64,000 bases of DNA, from the NCBI GenBank assembly GCA_017631885.1, contig JAGBSH010000027.1:1-64000 (forward strand), in the 5' to 3' direction. The notes beneath the pieces are model-generated. The model was not told the DNA's origin, searched no databases, and was given only the letters and a program-made list of their open reading frames with translations. Of the stretch, positions 61,874 to 64,000 are shown in pieces (the first letter of the stretch is position 1; each line of letters begins with the position of its first letter). Source of the DNA: Fibrobacteraceae bacterium. Its GTDB lineage: Bacteria; Fibrobacterota; Fibrobacteria; Fibrobacterales; Fibrobacteraceae. The position numbers were made by a program, and so were the translations under genes.

Positions 61874-62629
61874 TTATGGATTAGCTTTAATATTTAATTT
61901 TTCAAAAGTTTTATAATGGTTGTTTGTGTAATAAATCTGGCAACCTTTTGAATAAACTAATCGTTTCATTCCACGATTTTCTCCGAAATAGTCAACATCT
62001 GCTTCCCAATAAATACCAACGGGTAAATTTTGTTCTTTATTTTCAAAAACATCTCCGCCAATCATCACTCCTAAAGTAATCCAAGGATTAAAATTCCACT
62101 TGTTAAAACTTCGGCCAGTTTTACTTTCATAAAGTCGACGTCCCTCCGCTTTATTTACATAATTTGAAGGTAAACTTTCATTATCACAAATATATTGAGC
62201 CACTTCATCTTTTGATATCAATTGTTTTGTAGAATGATTATAAGAAAAACCTACAGAAGAAACCTTTTCTGAAGAGTCTAAAAAACTTTTATTAAAACAA
62301 AAGAAAAAAATTGTTAAAATAGCCAAAAATATGCATGCACAAATTTTATACTGACGATACGAAATTTTCTTTTTCCCGAAATTAGATTTCCCTTGCAAAT
62401 TTTGATTTGTTTTTAAAGGGACTCCTTCAAGACACCCCTTTTCTATTCTAGCACCCTTTTCATTTTTTCCAAATTTGTACACTAAAATCGTATCACCTAC
62501 TTTGGGATTTCGCACTGGCTTTCCTAAAACCGAAATATGAACAAAGTATTTCACGCCGTTCCCTTTAGCAAAACCAAACCCCTTTTTATCATTCCATTCT
62601 ATAATTGTAACTACATTAGTAAATGACAT
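61874..62629 (-). CDS. cold-shock domain / membrane anchor / barnase-type ribonuclease
   Basis: About 251 residues. Residues 6-65 resemble a cold-shock domain with RNP-type motifs KKGFGFAKG and YFVHIS. A single membrane helix (about 96-113, CACIFLAILTIFFFCF) follows a basic stretch, so the C-terminus should face the periplasm. Residues about 140-247 match barnase: ESLPSNYVNKAEGRRLY, IGGDVFENKEQNLP, YWEADVDY, RLVYSKGCQIYYT and NNHYKTFEKL. The barnase catalytic residues align as Lys160, Glu209, Arg223 and His238, so the RNase should be active. The frame opens at 62647; ATG 62629 has GGGAG eight bases upstream. It is 20 bases after the PH-like gene. No barstar is seen in the window. Confidence 0.8.
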   Translation of the reverse strand: MSFTNVVTIIEWNDKKGFGFAKGNGVKYFVHISVLGKPVRNPKVGDTILVYKFGKNEKGARIEKGCLEGVPLKTNQNLQGKSNFGKKKISYRQYKICACIFLAILTIFFFCFNKSFLDSSEKVSSVGFSYNHSTKQLISKDEVAQYICDNESLPSNYVNKAEGRRLYESKTGRSFNKWNFNPWITLGVMIGGDVFENKEQNLPVGIYWEADVDYFGENRGMKRLVYSKGCQIYYTNNHYKTFEKLNIKANP

Positions 62630-62649
62630 TGTATAATACTCCCACAACT

Positions 62650-63900
62650 TTATTTTTCTTTTCGTTGAACTTTCAATAATTTACATTTGTCTGCAGAATA
62701 TATTCCAAGCGCCTCTCCACGACCAATACAATTAGCCACAATGATATTGCCTTTTCGAACTTCTAGAAGTTTATCTGCTTGATTTTCTGGAAAATAAAGT
62801 TCTATTTCAACAATTTTATTATCGATATTTAAAAGATTCAAAGCACCAAGACCTTTAAACTTAACAACATAGTCTCCAAATAAATCTTTTTCAATTGAAC
62901 GAATCGCTCCCACAATTGAAAATCTAGTTCCATCAAAAGCCTTTTCTGCAGCTATTCCATTCTGATTATATGTTTCTACAATTTCTCGAATACTAGCCAA
63001 TTTACCTGTATCTTTTTTCTTATCATCAAAAAAATCTATTCCTACCACTATAACACTTAAAATAGCTATTACCAGATATATCAAAGCAAAAAAACTTGTC
63101 AAAACAGGCGATGTTGGTATTTTTTCTTTAAAATAAGAACCTTCATATATACGAAATAAATCTATTATCACCCATACACACAACACAACTAAAATAAATG
63201 CTGAAAGAATATCATGACTATCACTCAATTTACTAGATATCACATTTAAAATGAATTTTATTGCAGCACACCCCCATAATCCCCATATAAGATCATTTAA
63301 ACCCAACCATCCTAATAATCCTGTAACTAATGTTGCCGCTGTTCTATTAACCTTCGATTTCTCTACTGCAACTGGCTTAACAAAATCCCTTGTTTCTTTT
63401 TCATTTTCTTGTTCTAAATCATCTACAATCGGAACAAAGCCTTGCTCTTTTGCAACCAACCATCTATTGGCTAAATCCGCCATTACCTTAACCCCTTCTT
63501 TTAAACAATTATCTACTACAATTATGCGACTACCTAGATCAATAGAAATTTTTCCTAAAAGAAGTCCTTGCGATGCAGAAATAGCTTGAACTTTATCAAG
63601 TCTAACACTTTGCGAATCAATGGATGACGACAATAAAGCTGCATCCAAAAAAAGAAATCTTTCAGAAGTTAAAACTACAAGCCAAGTATTAAGTCCTGCA
63701 TCTAATTTATTAGAAGTTTCTGTCTGTCGCATAATTCCTGAAACAAGAGCAAAAACTACTTCATTTTCACCAAGATAATTAGCCAAACATTTTAATTCTT
63801 TCTTTGTTCCAAAAGAATCAAAATTGACATTATTCATTTCGCAAATGCCACGCCAATCAGCATTCTTTGTCATAATCTTATAGCGATTATAATTTTTCAT
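62650..63900 (-). CDS. PH-like, membrane and OB-fold protein
   Basis: A 416-residue protein. Residues about 40-150 resemble a bacterial PH domain (ENEVVFALVSGIMRQTE, WLVVLTSERFLFLDAA, VRLDKVQAISAS). Three hydrophobic segments lie around 190-225, 235-255 and 270-300. The C-terminal 110 residues look like the tRNA_anti-like OB-fold (FSIVGAIRSIEKDLFGDYVV, LLEVRKGNIIVANCIGRGEA). Function unknown; it may be a membrane sensor or adaptor. GGAG lies six bases before the ATG at 63900; alternative ATGs follow at codons 10 and 22. It begins 3 bases after the stop of the partial gene to its right and precedes the barnase-type gene in one transcript. Confidence 0.68.
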   Translation of the reverse strand: MKNYNRYKIMTKNADWRGICEMNNVNFDSFGTKKELKCLANYLGENEVVFALVSGIMRQTETSNKLDAGLNTWLVVLTSERFLFLDAALLSSSIDSQSVRLDKVQAISASQGLLLGKISIDLGSRIIVVDNCLKEGVKVMADLANRWLVAKEQGFVPIVDDLEQENEKETRDFVKPVAVEKSKVNRTAATLVTGLLGWLGLNDLIWGLWGCAAIKFILNVISSKLSDSHDILSAFILVVLCVWVIIDLFRIYEGSYFKEKIPTSPVLTSFFALIYLVIAILSVIVVGIDFFDDKKKDTGKLASIREIVETYNQNGIAAEKAFDGTRFSIVGAIRSIEKDLFGDYVVKFKGLGALNLLNIDNKIVEIELYFPENQADKLLEVRKGNIIVANCIGRGEALGIYSADKCKLLKVQRKEK

Positions 63901-63903
63901 ACC

Positions 63904-64000
63904 CTACTCCACTTCCCAACTTAAAACAGGATAACCGTCATTTAAGCCAGAATCATAGACAAAATCTTCGCCTACTAATTCAGCAAAATCTTCTGTTTTC
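63904..64000 (-). CDS. 3' end of a gene running off the window
   Basis: Only the last 31 codons and a TAG stop are visible: they read KTEDFAELVGEDFVYDSGLN, then DGYPVLSWEVE. The ending LNDGYPVLSWE is typical of surface proteins with GLUG or related repeats, where it closes the repeat region. The stop lies 3 bases before the PH-like gene, so the three genes appear to form one leftward operon. Confidence 0.6.
   Translation of the reverse strand, partial: KTEDFAELVGEDFVYDSGLNDGYPVLSWEVE

Noticed and set aside
61664-61897. 77-codon plus-strand frame
   Set aside because: No recognisable family, weak start signals and overlap with the end of the barnase-type gene.
1-64000. tRNA, complete rRNA, transposase or phage structural genes
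   Set aside because: I looked in the gaps and among the proteins and found none that I can support.

Overview
The window is chromosomal DNA from a member of the Fibrobacterota, probably a low-GC relative of Fibrobacter. Two lineage-typical families sit side by side at the left end: a lipoprotein ending in the Fibrobacter succinogenes major paralogous (FISUMP) domain, and a TIGR02147-type DNA-binding protein. Outer-membrane and lipoprotein genes, a type IV pilus module and AT-rich codon use in the housekeeping genes fit a Gram-negative fibre-degrader. No rRNA or tRNA gene is complete here and I see no CRISPR array.

Positions 1-41500 are mostly housekeeping. They hold the FISUMP/TIGR02147 pair, Fe/Mn superoxide dismutase, pilC-pilT, a thioredoxin-like lipoprotein, epmA, and a gltX / BON-repeat protein / WYL regulator / queA operon. 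Then come a GH57 (DUF3536) gene with hpt, a TPP-riboswitch-controlled thiM-thiE operon, rnc / oligopeptide-binding lipoprotein / uvrB, fabD-fabG-acpP, a DUF177-rpmF-plsX operon, a glycosyltransferase, topB and a GH3 enzyme. After these come a 31-residue ribosomal-type protein (bS22/COX24-like), an AGCS symporter, an outer-membrane barrel, metF, a lipoprotein, a divergent glycogen-synthase paralogue and a large LplT-Aas fusion for phospholipid remodelling. Several clear intrinsic terminators separate these units.

Positions 41990-56443 are a defence island whose backbone (hsdM, hsdR, a SprT/YgjP-like metallopeptidase) is visibly richer in G+C than its surroundings. Between the type I restriction-modification genes lie accessory genes: a Bro-N-like/Fic fusion, an HsdS with a C-terminal extension resembling the DUF4065/SocA antitoxin domain, a C39-like cysteine-peptidase-fold protein directly behind it, a DUF262-HNH nuclease, DinD and an AbiEi/AbiEii pair with a near-perfect 21-bp inverted-repeat operator. 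The 3' tail of hsdS recurs twice downstream, once after each accessory gene, so the accessory genes lie between scars of hsdS ends. This modular arrangement, with a possible HsdS-borne antitoxin guarding the next gene, is the best candidate for an undescribed system. The island ends in a frameshifted AAA/DUF4143 pseudogene.

Positions 56460-64000 hold a 1641-residue exonuclease-RecQ-UvrD fusion on the minus strand. Next is a minus-strand group: a cold-shock-domain/membrane-anchor/barnase-type RNase with all catalytic residues visible, a PH-like/membrane/OB-fold protein, and the 3' end of a further gene running off the window. Short interspersed repeats link the left end, the gap at 15.4-15.8 kb and the inside of hsdS.
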